Positions 34,859-44,568 are shown, counted from the stretch's first letter. The stretch: 64,000 bases of DNA from Perlucidibaca aquatica (GCF_001676655.1 NZ_LZDB01000002.1:558001-622000), one strand, 5' to 3'. Notes: generated by a model from the letters alone, not told the origin. Numbers and translations are program-made.

Positions 34859-35059
34859 ATGACTGCTAATGGACTTCCGCGTCTCATCATCGGTTTTCAT
34901 GTGGATGAAGAGGGGCATTGGGTCGCTGATTTGTCGTGTGGCCACGCCCAGCATGTGCGCCATGATCCGCCCTGGCAGAATCGCCCGTGGGTCACAACGC
35001 CGGCAGGCCGTCAGGAAAAACTAGGGCAGACTTTGCTCTGCGCGAAATGCCTCTTATGA
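34859..35059 (+). CDS. DUF3565 family small protein
   Basis: A 66-residue protein with IIGFHVDEEGHWVADLSCGHAQHVRHDPP and a C-terminal LLCAKCLL. The spaced Cys/His residues (SCGH, HVRH, CAKC) could hold a metal. The family DUF3565 is recognised by this pattern; its function is unknown. Its stop codon lies in the repeated stop-start chain described separately, which leads to the DJ-1-like gene. Confidence 0.8.
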   Translation: MTANGLPRLIIGFHVDEEGHWVADLSCGHAQHVRHDPPWQNRPWVTTPAGRQEKLGQTLLCAKCLL

Positions 35060-35089
35060 CAGGCCTTTTATGACACGCCTCTTATGACA
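35049..35089 (+). repeat. Three 14-base repeats forming a chain of ATGA stop-start overlaps
   Basis: The unit GCCTCTTATGACA is repeated at about 35049, 35063 and 35077 (the second copy reads GCCTTTTATGACA). ATG occurs at 35056, 35070 and 35084. The first overlaps the DUF3565 stop and encodes MTGLL-stop; its stop overlaps the second ATG, which encodes MTRLL-stop; that stop overlaps the third ATG, the true start of the DJ-1-like gene (MTIA). Confidence 0.85.
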
Positions 35090-35692
35090 ATAGCCATTGC
35101 GATTTACCTTTTCCCCAATGCGGAAATCCTGGATTTCGCAGGCCCCTACGAATTCTTCACCACGGCATCGCGTGTGTTCCAACGCAATAACCCCGCCCAG
35201 CCATTACCGTTCTCCGTTTTTACGGTAGCCCAAGCGCGGGCTCCGGTTCAGGCTCGCGCAGGCCTCGTGGTTCACCCAGATTACGGTTTCGCCAGTCATC
35301 CGCCAGTGGATGTGTTGTTGATTGCCGGCGGCGTGGTGGATGCTGAACTGGCAAAGCCCGAGGTGGTTCGTTGGATTGCTGCACAGTCGCAGCAGAGTGA
35401 ATTGACCGCATCCGTCTGCACGGGGGCTTTTTTGTTGGCTGAAGCAGGGCTATTACAGGGCGTCAGCGCGACCACGCACTGGGAAGACATCGCAGCGTTG
35501 CGTGAATGCTATCCGGCCGTCACGGTGGTGGCCGGCCCGCGTTGGGTGGACGAGGGCAAAATCGTGACCTCGGCGGGTATATCGGCTGGCATCGACATGA
35601 GCCTGCATTTGGTTGAGCGTTTGGTCAGTCGTGAGCTGGCACTGCTCACGGCCAAACAAATGGATGTTGTTTGGAATGAAAGCGTTGGTTAA
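35084..35692 (+). CDS. DJ-1/PfpI family protein (isonitrile hydratase-like)
   Basis: The 202-residue protein belongs to the class I glutamine-amidotransferase-like group: DFAGPYEFF near the start, VDVLLIAGG, the nucleophile elbow ASVCTGAFLLAEAG with Cys112, then SATTHWEDI and VTSAGISAGIDMSLHLVERL. These marks are shared by isonitrile hydratase and by the sensor halves of AraC regulators; no DNA-binding domain is present here. The exact substrate is not known. Its start is set by the third repeat of the stop-start chain. Confidence 0.85.
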   Translation: MTIAIAIYLFPNAEILDFAGPYEFFTTASRVFQRNNPAQPLPFSVFTVAQARAPVQARAGLVVHPDYGFASHPPVDVLLIAGGVVDAELAKPEVVRWIAAQSQQSELTASVCTGAFLLAEAGLLQGVSATTHWEDIAALRECYPAVTVVAGPRWVDEGKIVTSAGISAGIDMSLHLVERLVSRELALLTAKQMDVVWNESVG

Positions 35693-35761
35693 CCGCAAAT
35701 AATCACGTTAGCTGCGCGTTGATCAGGTTTCACTCCTTGCTGTCGCAAAGCCTGATTTATG

Positions 35762-35787
35762 GGGCCGCCGTGTTGGCCCTTTATTTT
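35762..35787 (+). terminator. Hairpin terminator after DJ-1-like gene
   Basis: GGGCC (35762-35766) pairs with GGCCC (35775-35779), followed by TTTATTTT. It is short but well placed. Confidence 0.55.
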
Positions 35788-35812
35788 CTTTGGCTTAGCC
35801 GACACAAATTCC

Positions 35813-35872
35813 TTGATACACCGACATCTGAATGATAGAACCGCCCGGTCACGCCGCTATTCCTCGCGGCGT
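35813..35872 (+). promoter_or_regulatory. Promoter and leader hairpin of acyl-CoA dehydrogenase gene
   Basis: TTGATA (35813-35818) and TAGAAC (35836-35841) are 17 bases apart, a plausible promoter. The leader then holds ACGCCGC (35851-35857) and GCGGCGT (35866-35872), a perfect 7-base stem just before the ribosome site GGGAG (35875-35879). Confidence 0.4.
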
Positions 35873-35886
35873 CTGGGAGTATTTTC

Positions 35887-37047
35887 ATGAGTCTGTACAC
35901 GCATTATTTCAACGATATTCACGAGCAGGCCCGTCTCACGGCCCGCCAATTCAACGAACGCGAAGTGCTGCCCTTCATTAATGACTGGGAAGAAGCCGGT
36001 AGTTTTCCGCGTGAAATCTATAAAAAAGCCGGTGATGCCGGATTGCTGGGCGTCGGCCATGACGCAGCCTACGGCGGCACCGGCGACGATGTCTTTCTGA
36101 AAGTTGCCGTCACCGAAGAGCTGATGCGCTGTGGTTCCGGTGGTTTCGCGGCCAGCCTCGGCTCGCTCGATATCGCCTTGCCGCCGCTGGAAAAGTGGGG
36201 CAGTCAGGCACTGAAAGATAAGTTCGTCCCGCCGGTGCTGGCCGGCGATATGATCGCGGCGCTGGCCATCACTGAGCCGTCCGGCGGTTCCGATGTGGCC
36301 GGTTTGAAGACCCGTGCCGTGCGCAGCCACAGCGATGAGCATGGCGATCACTATGTGGTGAATGGCTCCAAGACCTTCATTACCTCTGGCATTCGCGCCG
36401 ATTTCTATGTCACCGCCGTGCGCACCGGCGGGCCTGGCTATGCCGGCATCAGCTTGTTGCTGATCGAGCGTTCCCGGGCGGGCGTGTCCACCGGAACGCC
36501 GCTGAAGAAGATGGGTTGGTGGGCGTCTGACACGGCCGAGATTTTTTTCGACAATGTCATTGTGCCGGCGGAAAACCTGATCGGCAGCGAGAACGCCGGC
36601 TTCCTGCTGATCATGAGCAACTTCCAGATGGAGCGCCTCAACCTCGCGGTGATGGCCAATATGACGGCGCAGCTGGCGCTGGAAGAGAGCCTGCGCTGGG
36701 CGCGTGAACGTCAGGCCTTTGGGAGGCACCTGAGCCAGATGCAGATCATCCGTCACAAGCTTGCTGATATGGCAACGCGTATCGAGGCCAGTCGCGAATT
36801 CACCTACCGCGTGGGCGCTCGGATTGCGGAAGGCATTCCGTCGATCAAAGAAGTGTCGATGGCGAAAAACTTTGCCACGCAAACCAGTGACTTTGTCACC
36901 ACCGAGGCCGTTCAAATTTTTGGTGGCATGGGCTTCATGCGCGAGTCACTGGTCGAAAGACTTTACCGCGACAACCGAATTCTCTCGATTGGCGGCGGCA
37001 CTTACGAGATCATGAACGAAGTGATTGCCAAACAACTGGAACTCTAG
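35887..37047 (+). CDS. Acyl-CoA dehydrogenase
   Basis: A 386-residue FAD enzyme of fatty acid or branched-chain acyl-CoA oxidation. The substrate/FAD motif is ALAITEPSGGSDVAG, with ERQAFGRHLSQMQIIRHKLADM and FGGMGFMRE. At the usual catalytic-Glu site near the C-terminus it has IGGGTYEI, where Gly replaces the Glu of the medium-chain type. A Glu is available in FQMERLNLA, the position used by isovaleryl- and long-chain acyl-CoA dehydrogenases, so it likely belongs to that subgroup. rnd begins on its last base. Confidence 0.92.
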   Translation: MSLYTHYFNDIHEQARLTARQFNEREVLPFINDWEEAGSFPREIYKKAGDAGLLGVGHDAAYGGTGDDVFLKVAVTEELMRCGSGGFAASLGSLDIALPPLEKWGSQALKDKFVPPVLAGDMIAALAITEPSGGSDVAGLKTRAVRSHSDEHGDHYVVNGSKTFITSGIRADFYVTAVRTGGPGYAGISLLLIERSRAGVSTGTPLKKMGWWASDTAEIFFDNVIVPAENLIGSENAGFLLIMSNFQMERLNLAVMANMTAQLALEESLRWARERQAFGRHLSQMQIIRHKLADMATRIEASREFTYRVGARIAEGIPSIKEVSMAKNFATQTSDFVTTEAVQIFGGMGFMRESLVERLYRDNRILSIGGGTYEIMNEVIAKQLEL

Positions 37048-38219
37048 TGACTGAACCTGTTTCTGAAACGATTTACCTCGATAGCGCGCAGGGTCTGCAA
37101 GCGACTCTGCCGCGCTGGCAAAATGCACAGCCCCTCGCCTTAGACACGGAGTTTATTCGTGTTGATACCTTCTACCCGAAAATAGGTCTGATTCAGCTGG
37201 GTGACGGGCAGGGCGAGGCGCTGGTCGATCCGGTCGCCATTTCGGACTTGAGCATGCTAGACGCCGTGCTGGGGCCGCAAGGTCCGCTGAAAGTGCTGCA
37301 TGCCTGCTCGGAAGATCTGGAAGTGTTAACCCCGTTGACCGCACAAGGCTTGGGGACGATTCACGATACGCAAATTGCCTTGGCGATGCTCGGCGAAGGC
37401 CTACAAGTGGGCTATCAGAAGGCCTTGCAGCTGATCTTAGACATTGAAATTCCGAAAGATGCCTCGCGCACGGACTGGCTGCAGCGGCCCTTAACGCAGC
37501 ACCAGCTCGACTACGCGGCCTTGGATGTGCGCCACCTGCCAGCACTCTATGCTGAACTTATGCAGCGCTTGCAGGCACGGGGGCTGGCCTCAATTTACGC
37601 GGCGGAATGCGCGGAGGTTTGCCGTTTACCCCAGCCGGTGAATGCCGAGACCTGCTATCAAGAACATGGCAATGCCTGGCGTTTATCGCCGCGTGAGCTT
37701 GCTGTGCTGCAGGCGTTGATGGCTTGGCGGGAACAAGAAGCGGTGGCGCGCGATGTGCCGCGTGGGCATTTGCTAAAACCACTGTCTTTGTTTGAACTGG
37801 CTCGTCGTCAGCCGAGAAGTGCCGCTGACTTTCAAGGCATTCCTGAGCTGAATCCTCGCGTGGCGCGTCGCGATGGCGCCGAATTACTGGCGTTAGTCGC
37901 TGCTGCGCGTGCCTTGCCGGAAACGGCGTTGCCGTCGCGACTTTCACCGCCGCTGCCCCGCGAGGCCAGTAGCGTTTATGATGCGCTTAAGCAGGGCTTG
38001 GCGGATGTCGCTCAAACCTTGCAACTGCCATTGGATGTTCTATGGCGCAAACGTTTGGCCGATAAGGTCGTGTTGGCTGCTGTTGATCACGATATTGCCG
38101 CCGGTATCGCGCAAATTCCGGGTTGGCGCGCGCCGTTACTCAGTCTGAGCGTGGAGCAAGTCCTGCTAAGCTATCGCGATGAACTGGCGCAGTGGTCGCG
38201 TGTGAGGAAAGTGTCATGA
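37047..38219 (+). CDS. rnd: Ribonuclease D
   Basis: A 3'-5' exonuclease that trims tRNA precursors and other stable RNA. The 390 residues show the DEDD active site: ALDTEF (Asp33, Glu35), [10 protein letters not shown] (Asp), and [11 protein letters not shown] (Tyr, Asp), followed by an HRDC domain ([26 protein letters not shown] split over about 215-290). The GTG start shares one base with the stop of the dehydrogenase gene. Confidence 0.96.
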   Translation: MTEPVSETIYLDSAQGLQATLPRWQNAQPLALDTEFIRVDTFYPKIGLIQLGDGQGEALVDPVAISDLSMLDAVLGPQGPLKVLHACSEDLEVLTPLTAQGLGTIHDTQIALAMLGEGLQVGYQKALQLILDIEIPKDASRTDWLQRPLTQHQLDYAALDVRHLPALYAELMQRLQARGLASIYAAECAEVCRLPQPVNAETCYQEHGNAWRLSPRELAVLQALMAWREQEAVARDVPRGHLLKPLSLFELARRQPRSAADFQGIPELNPRVARRDGAELLALVAAARALPETALPSRLSPPLPREASSVYDALKQGLADVAQTLQLPLDVLWRKRLADKVVLAAVDHDIAAGIAQIPGWRAPLLSLSVEQVLLSYRDELAQWSRVRKVS

Positions 38220-38542
38220 GTCGTGTGCTGTGCTCGATTTATAAGAGCTCGAAGAAAGATGAAATGTATTTGTACGTGCCTAAAGCCGTGGGCTTGAAGC
38301 AGGTACCTGAGGTTTTGATGCAGATGTTCGGCACACCGCGTCATGTCACGGATATGTTCTTAGTGCCCGAACGCAAGCTAGCCCGTGCCGATATTGAGCA
38401 GGTCTTGGAAAAATTGGCGAGTCAGCAATTCTATTTGCAGATGCCACCCCCTCCGGAATCGTTTAGTGCCCATGCGCAAGACGCGCCGGCCTGGCGTCGT
38501 CGCTCGGCTGCGGATAACGCCGACTCGGAGTCATCAACATGA
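38216..38542 (+). CDS. ycgL: YcgL domain protein
   Basis: A 108-residue protein of the YcgL family: [46 protein letters not shown]. The fold is known from E. coli YcgL, but the function is not settled. The ATG overlaps the rnd stop, as in Pseudomonas, where ycgL follows rnd. Confidence 0.92.
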   Translation: MSRVLCSIYKSSKKDEMYLYVPKAVGLKQVPEVLMQMFGTPRHVTDMFLVPERKLARADIEQVLEKLASQQFYLQMPPPPESFSAHAQDAPAWRRRSAADNADSESST

Positions 38543-38865
38543 GCTGGATGATTTACCTGATTTGTTGGCTGTTGTATTTGGCGGCGGCCACCGTGTTGTA
38601 TCGCGTCTTTATCACGCCTCACCTCGCGGTTTGGTTCCCCAACAGTGAACGGCTCGCGCGTCTGTTTTTTCTGGTGGTATTGTTTAGCCCCGCCTTGCTC
38701 GCCGAGCAGGGCAATCTGAGTTTAGCGCCTGCGCTCATGCTGGTTTTATTGCAGCTACTCATGAAGTCGCCGCTGGGTGTGTTTAAAGCGATATTGCCGT
38801 GGTTTTTGTTTGGTGGTTTGGCATTAGTGCTCGATGCGGCTCGGCGCCGTCGCGAGTCGATTTAA
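38539..38865 (+). CDS. Small membrane protein after ycgL
   Basis: 108 residues with three to four hydrophobic helices (about 3-22, 40-58, 63-80, 85-102) and a positive C-terminal tail ARRRRESI. The ATG overlaps the ycgL stop, so it is the third member of rnd-ycgL. I do not recognise a family. Confidence 0.75.
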   Translation: MSWMIYLICWLLYLAAATVLYRVFITPHLAVWFPNSERLARLFFLVVLFSPALLAEQGNLSLAPALMLVLLQLLMKSPLGVFKAILPWFLFGGLALVLDAARRRRESI

Positions 38866-38890
38866 TTTCGCTGAATACTTGTTTGGCTGA

Positions 38891-38919
38891 CACGCAGTCT
38901 GCATCACGCTAGTCTGCAT
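38891..38919 (+). repeat. Tandem 14/15-base repeat upstream of the MoxR gene
   Basis: CACGCAGTCTGCAT (38891-38904) is followed directly by CACGCTAGTCTGCAT (38905-38919), differing by one inserted T. It lies 30 bases before the MoxR start and may be paired regulator sites or a replication-slip duplication. Confidence 0.6.
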
Positions 38920-38949
38920 TTTTGATTGTGGATTTATTGAGGGAATACC

Positions 38950-39798
<849 letters not shown>

Positions 39799-39813
39799 GG
39801 CGAGGGCGCTCCC

Positions 39814-40992
39814 ATGCTGGTCCATTTTTTTCAGACGTTACGTGACTTCAAAGTGCCGACCAGCATTCGTGAGCTCATCGACCTCAATGCGGCGCTGAAG
39901 TCTGGCTTAGTCTATGCCGATCAAGAGGCGTTCTATCAGTTGGCCAAGCTCACGCTGGTCAAGGATGAGCGCCATTTTGACAAGTTTGACCGTGCGTTTA
40001 AGGCCTACTTCGATGGCCTCGATAGCCTGTCGATGGACGATCTGAGCAAGCAGATTCCGGAAGACTGGCTGCGTAAAGAGCTGGAAAAGCAGTTGTCGCC
40101 GGAAGAGCTGGCCGAGCTGCAGAAGGCTGGTTCGCTGGAAGAGCTGCTGAAGAAATTCATGGAGCGCTTGAACGAGCAGGAAAAGCGCCATCAGGGCGGC
40201 AATAAAATGATCGGCACCGGCGGCACTTCACCGTTTGGTGCTTACGGCGCGAATCCGGAAGGCATCCGCATGGCCGGGCCGTCGCGCAACAAGAGCGCGG
40301 TCAAGGTCTGGGAGAAGCGCGAGTTCCGCAACCTCGATGACAATGTTGAGCTCGGTATTCGCAACATCAAGCTGGCACTGCGCCGTCTGCGTCGCTTTGC
40401 GCGTCAGGGTGCGGAAGAAATCCTCGATATTGATGACACCATCCGCCACACCGCCCACAACGCCGGCATGCTCGACATCAAGCTGGTGGCTGAGCGTCGC
40501 AATCGGGTGAAAGTGCTGTTGTTCTTTGATGTGGGCGGCTCCATGGACCCGCATGTGCGTGTCTGCGAAGAACTGTTCTCGGCGGCCAAAACCGAGTTCA
40601 AGCATCTGGAATTCTTCTATTTCCACAACTTCCTCTATGAGTCGGTGTGGAAGAACAACTTCCGGCGCTGGAGCGAGCGCACCTCGGTCTACGACATCAT
40701 CCACAAGTATGCGTCGGACTATCGCGTGATATTTATTGGCGATGCCAGCATGTCGCCCTATGAGATCCAGTCGGTGGGCGGCTCGGTCGAGCATTTCAAT
40801 GAAGAGCCGGGCGCAGTCTGGATGCAACGCTTAACCAATCATTTTCAGAAAGTGGTGTGGCTGAATCCGGAGCCGGAAAAGCACTGGAAGATGACGCCAT
40901 CGACCGAAATGACGTTGCAGCTACTGGAGAATCGCATGCATACCTTGACGCTGAAAGGCATCGAAGACGCCATGCGTTATTTGAGCAAATAA
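39814..40992 (+). CDS. VWA domain protein, CoxE-like
   Basis: The 392-residue partner of the MoxR protein has a helical N-terminal half (ELIDLNAALKSGL, the Glu/Leu-rich EELAELQKAGSLEELLKKF), then a von Willebrand A domain from about 230. Its metal site reads DVGGSMD (Asp239) instead of the classic DXSXS, as is common in CoxE relatives. The pair could assemble or activate an unknown target; no target gene is next to it. Confidence 0.9.
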   Translation: MLVHFFQTLRDFKVPTSIRELIDLNAALKSGLVYADQEAFYQLAKLTLVKDERHFDKFDRAFKAYFDGLDSLSMDDLSKQIPEDWLRKELEKQLSPEELAELQKAGSLEELLKKFMERLNEQEKRHQGGNKMIGTGGTSPFGAYGANPEGIRMAGPSRNKSAVKVWEKREFRNLDDNVELGIRNIKLALRRLRRFARQGAEEILDIDDTIRHTAHNAGMLDIKLVAERRNRVKVLLFFDVGGSMDPHVRVCEELFSAAKTEFKHLEFFYFHNFLYESVWKNNFRRWSERTSVYDIIHKYASDYRVIFIGDASMSPYEIQSVGGSVEHFNEEPGAVWMQRLTNHFQKVVWLNPEPEKHWKMTPSTEMTLQLLENRMHTLTLKGIEDAMRYLSK

Positions 40993-41009
40993 GCCGTGAG
41001 CCAATACCA

Positions 41010-41477
41010 ATGACAGCACCACGCCGCACCGGCCTTTTTTTCCTGCTGATGCTTTGCGTCAGCGCAAACTCTTGGGGAAGTATGATGGGACTATTCTCTG
41101 GCAGCAGACCCACCGATTTGGGCTTTCATAATGGCTATTTGAAGCCCCCTTCAAGTAAGCCTAACTCGGTGAATAGTCAGGCAGCGCCCGGCCATTACGC
41201 CGCTATTTTGCCGTTTAAGGTGCAGGGCGATGCCAACGTATACTTCGCCAAAGTAGCTCGCGTGGTAGCGGCGCAGAAAGGGGCTAAGGTGATTCAGCAA
41301 ACGCCTAGCTACGTGTATGCCGAATTCACCAGCCCACTCATGGGTTATGTGGATGATGTGGAGTTTGCACTTGATGCCGATCGCGGCGTGGTGCATGTGC
41401 GTTCAGCGTCGCGTTTGGGCTACAGTGATCTGGGTGCCAACCGCAAGCGAATTGAAGCGATTCGATCTCAGCTTTAA
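41010..41477 (+). CDS. DUF1499 exported protein
   Basis: From the ATG at 41010 it is 155 residues with a Sec signal (about 1-24, GLFFLLMLCVSANSWG). The body matches DUF1499: LGFHNGYLKPPSSKPNSVNSQA, IQQTPSYVYAEFTSPLMGYVDDVEF, and the RSASRLGYSDLGANRKRIEAI end. Function unknown. A longer frame from 40857 would lie in the VWA gene and is rejected. Confidence 0.82.
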   Translation: MTAPRRTGLFFLLMLCVSANSWGSMMGLFSGSRPTDLGFHNGYLKPPSSKPNSVNSQAAPGHYAAILPFKVQGDANVYFAKVARVVAAQKGAKVIQQTPSYVYAEFTSPLMGYVDDVEFALDADRGVVHVRSASRLGYSDLGANRKRIEAIRSQL

Positions 41478-41483
41478 GCGCCG

Positions 41484-41993
41484 TCAGAGCAGGATGGTGC
41501 TGTTGGGCAGTTCATTGCCTGCATCAGGCAGGGCCGGTGGGTGTCGCTGCAAAACGGCTGCCACAGCCTGAATACCTGCAACAGCACCGGCCTCAAATTC
41601 ACCTCGGCGGAAGTGCTCTTCCATCACCTGGCAGCAGGCCTCCCACTCACGGGCATTGACCCGCGTATTCCCCACGCCGCGATCGGCAACGATTTCAACA
41701 TCCCGCTCGGCCAATAAGACATAAACCAAGACACCGTTGTTGTGTTCGGTATCCCAGACATGCTGCTGTGCAAAAATCGCTATGGCGCGTTCGCGCGGTG
41801 ATTGGTTTTGCCACAGTGCCCGAAAGGGCAGCGCGGTTTCCACGGCAAAGCGAATCTCACCGGCATGAGCCGACTCACAGTCTCGGATGGCCGCCTCGAT
41901 CTTATCCAAGCTCTGACTGGGGAAACATTTACGCCGCTGCCAGTCACTGCTTAGGCCGTGTTTAAGCATACGTTTCAATCGTTGCATTACCAT
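41484..41993 (-). CDS. TPM domain protein (small, soluble)
   Basis: A 169-residue protein with a TPM fold: IEAAIRDCESAHAGEIRFAVE, WDTEHNNGVLVYVLLAERDVEIVADRGVG, and the later HFRRGEFEAGAVAGIQAV. It lacks the signal peptide and Gly tail of its neighbour. It is last of the lemA-TPM-TPM operon. Start may be 41993 or the ATG at 41987, which would make a TAATG overlap with the preceding stop. Confidence 0.82.
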   Translation of the reverse strand: MVMQRLKRMLKHGLSSDWQRRKCFPSQSLDKIEAAIRDCESAHAGEIRFAVETALPFRALWQNQSPRERAIAIFAQQHVWDTEHNNGVLVYVLLAERDVEIVADRGVGNTRVNAREWEACCQVMEEHFRRGEFEAGAVAGIQAVAAVLQRHPPALPDAGNELPNSTILL

Positions 41994-42874
41994 CTGCCGG
42001 ATGCTCCCCCGCCACCAAAACCACCACCGCCGCCGCCAAAACCACCACCGCCCATTCCACCGCCCATGCCGCCAAAGCCGCCGCGTCTGCCGCCTTGATT
42101 GAGTAAGCCTATAATGCCCAGCAGCGTGACAAAAAATCCGCTCAAGCCGAGCATGAGGGCCATGCCCAGCGCACCCGTGATGAGCCAGGTCAGCCCAAAC
42201 AAGCCCAGCCCGATGATGCCGCCGGCTAAAACAGGCCCCAGTAGGCTGCGTAAAATTTGCCCGACCACCATCGCGGCCATCAGTGCCATGCCCAGCGGGT
42301 TATTTTCTGAGGACTGTGAAGCCTGACGAGAGGGAGGGGGAAGAGGCTCGCCGTCAATCAGCGCCATGAGCTGTGTCATGCCGGCATCAATACCACCGGC
42401 ATAGTCGCCCGCTTTCAGGCGAGGCACGATGGTTTCACTGATCACGCGCTTGGCAATGGCGTCTGGAATCACCCCTTCTAGGCCATAGCCCACTTCGATG
42501 CGTAAACGACGGTCATCTTTAGCAATGACGAGGATGAGGCCGTCGTCGACACCTTTGCGGCCTAGTTTCCATTGCTCTGCGACGCGAATCGCAAAGGGTT
42601 CAATGCCCTCAGTGCCGGTAGTGGCGACCATGAGCACCGCAAGTTGGCTGCCCTTTTCTTGCTCGAAGGTGGCTAGTCGCTGCTCCAGTGTTTGTAGGTC
42701 GCTGGCGCTGAGCGTTTGGGTCAGGTCAGTGACTCGCTGCTGCAAGGCGGGAACAGGGGTTTCTGAGCTAAGGCTGGCAGGCGAAAGTTCGGCTGCCGCC
42801 ATGCTCAGCGCTGAGCTGATACTTAATATCAGGCCCAAGCTCAGCCTGAGCAGAACAGCGCCGAAAGCCCGCAC
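41987..42874 (-). CDS. YgcG-type TPM domain membrane protein with Gly-rich tail
   Basis: The 295 residues have a signal peptide (about 1-27), a TPM domain (about 45-175, with LEQRLATFEQEKGSQLAVLMV and RIEVGYGLEGVIPDAIAKRV), two hydrophobic segments (about 195-265), and a low-complexity tail of GGGG and GGF repeats ending ASGRW. Such proteins pair with LemA in many bacteria; they may take part in envelope or photosystem assembly in other groups, but the role here is unknown. It starts with GTG at 42874, one base from the lemA stop. Confidence 0.87.
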   Translation of the reverse strand: MRAFGAVLLRLSLGLILSISSALSMAAAELSPASLSSETPVPALQQRVTDLTQTLSASDLQTLEQRLATFEQEKGSQLAVLMVATTGTEGIEPFAIRVAEQWKLGRKGVDDGLILVIAKDDRRLRIEVGYGLEGVIPDAIAKRVISETIVPRLKAGDYAGGIDAGMTQLMALIDGEPLPPPSRQASQSSENNPLGMALMAAMVVGQILRSLLGPVLAGGIIGLGLFGLTWLITGALGMALMLGLSGFFVTLLGIIGLLNQGGRRGGFGGMGGGMGGGGFGGGGGGFGGGGASGRW

Positions 42875-43474
42875 TTATTGACCGAAGTTCACGGCAGGTG
42901 CGGTGCTCACTGCCTTTTCATTTTCAACGGTAAAGCTCGGCTTAACCTGCAAGCCAACCACCATGGCGGTGAGGTTGCTGGGGAAGGAGCGAACCGTGGT
43001 GTTATAGCTCTGCACGGCTTGAATGTAGCGGTTACGCGCCACCGTAATGCGGTTTTCAGTGCCTTCTAGTTGCGCCTGTAAATCGCGGAACAAGGCATCA
43101 GACTTCAGCTGCGGGTAGTTCTCGGTAACCAGCAAAAGCCGGGACAACGACGAGGTGAGCCCGCCTTGGGCTTCGCTAAAGCGTTTCAGTGCGGCCGGGT
43201 CATTGACGCTGTCTGCATCCATTTGAATGCTGCCAACTTTGGCGCGCGCCTCGGTAACCTGAATCAGAACCTCTTTTTCATGCGACGCGTAGCCCTTCAC
43301 CGTATTCACCAAGTTGGGCACTAAATCGCTGCGCCGTTGGTATTGGTTAAGCACCTCGGCCCAGCTGGCCTTAATGGCTTCGTCTTGCGCCTGCAATGTG
43401 TTGTAGCCGCAGCTGGTCATCAGCAGTGAAGTGAGTAGGGTGAAGAAAGCAAATAGCGAGCGTTGTATTGTCAT
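42875..43474 (-). CDS. lemA: LemA family lipoprotein
   Basis: The 199-residue protein has a lipobox LMTSC (Cys22) and the LemA helical body: YNTLQAQDEAIKASWAEVLNQYQRRSDLVPNL, VKGYASHEKEVL, and FPSNLTAMVVGLQVKPSF. It is first of a three-gene minus-strand operon with two TPM proteins. Its molecular role is not established. Confidence 0.92.
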   Translation of the reverse strand: MTIQRSLFAFFTLLTSLLMTSCGYNTLQAQDEAIKASWAEVLNQYQRRSDLVPNLVNTVKGYASHEKEVLIQVTEARAKVGSIQMDADSVNDPAALKRFSEAQGGLTSSLSRLLLVTENYPQLKSDALFRDLQAQLEGTENRITVARNRYIQAVQSYNTTVRSFPSNLTAMVVGLQVKPSFTVENEKAVSTAPAVNFGQ

Positions 43475-43493
43475 TGTCTGTCCATTACTTAGA

Positions 43494-44516
43494 TTAGGCG
43501 GAACCAGCCAGCCAAGCTGCGGGCTCTTGGGCGGGTTTCAGGGTGCAAGCGGGCTGAGCTACACGCACTAGGGTGTCATCCAGCCACTGAATGAGGTCGC
43601 TCAGGACTTCAGCACGATTGGTTTCGTGGAAAAGGTCGTGGCGGGCATCTTCATAGATTTTCAGGGTGACGTCGCGCATGCCAGCCGTTTCGAGCTTGTC
43701 ATCCAACGTCGCAACGGTCACACCTTCTTTACCCACGGGGTCTTTGGCGCCGGCAAACGAATAAATCGGCAGGTCCTTACGGATCTTACGCAAATTGCTC
43801 ATGCGTTGGGTTCGGCTTAAACCTTCCAGTAGGTCGCGCCAGAAGCCATTGGAGCAGGTCACCCCACAGCGGGGGTCATCCAAGTAACGTTGCACAAACT
43901 GCGTGTCTCGCGAGAGCCAGTCGTAGTCGGAGCCCGGTTTAAAGGCGCGCGCAAATTTGCCAAAGGTGAGCGCGTGAATGATGGGGCTGCGGGCATTCAC
44001 GCCTTGACGCCAGCACTCAAACGCGGCGAACCAGTGCGCGGCCCAGGTGAACCAGGGGGCTTCGTAGTTCGTGCCTTGGAGTACGAGAAGATCAATATGT
44101 TGGGAGTGACGCTCGGCGAAAGACAGGCTAATGAATGAGCCCATGGAGTGGCCAATGAGGATCCAAGGCACATCGGGATAGACCGATTTGCCATGCACAT
44201 TCACGCTACGCATATCAGCGCAAACGGCTTCCCAATGCTGGTGCTCACTGACTTGCCCCAATTTGTCGATGGGAACAGACAGTCCATGGCAGCGGTGATC
44301 GTGAGCCATGACCGCGTAACCGGCGGCGTTGAACACCGCTGCGGCATCAGCATATAAGCCACTGTGTTCAGACATGCCGTGCGCGATATGAATAAGCGCT
44401 TTGGGGTGCGCGACGGGCCAGTGTCGCAAGGGAATGGCGTGACCATCTTCGGCCAGCAAGAACTCAACGCCTTGGGCATCGGTTTCGGTAATATGTTCAG
44501 CAGGTGCGATATTCAT
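43494..44516 (-). CDS. Monoacylglycerol lipase-like alpha/beta hydrolase
   Basis: The 340 residues match the lysophospholipase/monoacylglycerol lipase group (Hydrolase_4): HIAHGMSEHSGLYADAAAVF, AHDHRCHGLS, the nucleophile elbow IGHSMGSFIS, and later FAGAKDPVG (Asp) and YEDARHDLFHE (His). No signal peptide is seen, so it is cytosolic. It is divergent from the M61 peptidase gene with about 50 bases between. Confidence 0.88.
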   Translation of the reverse strand: MNIAPAEHITETDAQGVEFLLAEDGHAIPLRHWPVAHPKALIHIAHGMSEHSGLYADAAAVFNAAGYAVMAHDHRCHGLSVPIDKLGQVSEHQHWEAVCADMRSVNVHGKSVYPDVPWILIGHSMGSFISLSFAERHSQHIDLLVLQGTNYEAPWFTWAAHWFAAFECWRQGVNARSPIIHALTFGKFARAFKPGSDYDWLSRDTQFVQRYLDDPRCGVTCSNGFWRDLLEGLSRTQRMSNLRKIRKDLPIYSFAGAKDPVGKEGVTVATLDDKLETAGMRDVTLKIYEDARHDLFHETNRAEVLSDLIQWLDDTLVRVAQPACTLKPAQEPAAWLAGSA

Positions 44517-44568
44517 TATGCTGCCCGACCTCAGTAAGTATCGTCTTTTTAGTAGGAGCTAAGCCGGT

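Noticed and set aside
35857..36915. 352-codon open frame on the minus strand
   Set aside because: It lies wholly antisense to the acyl-CoA dehydrogenase; its His/Gly/Arg-rich product has no recognisable motif and the plus-strand protein has full family motifs.
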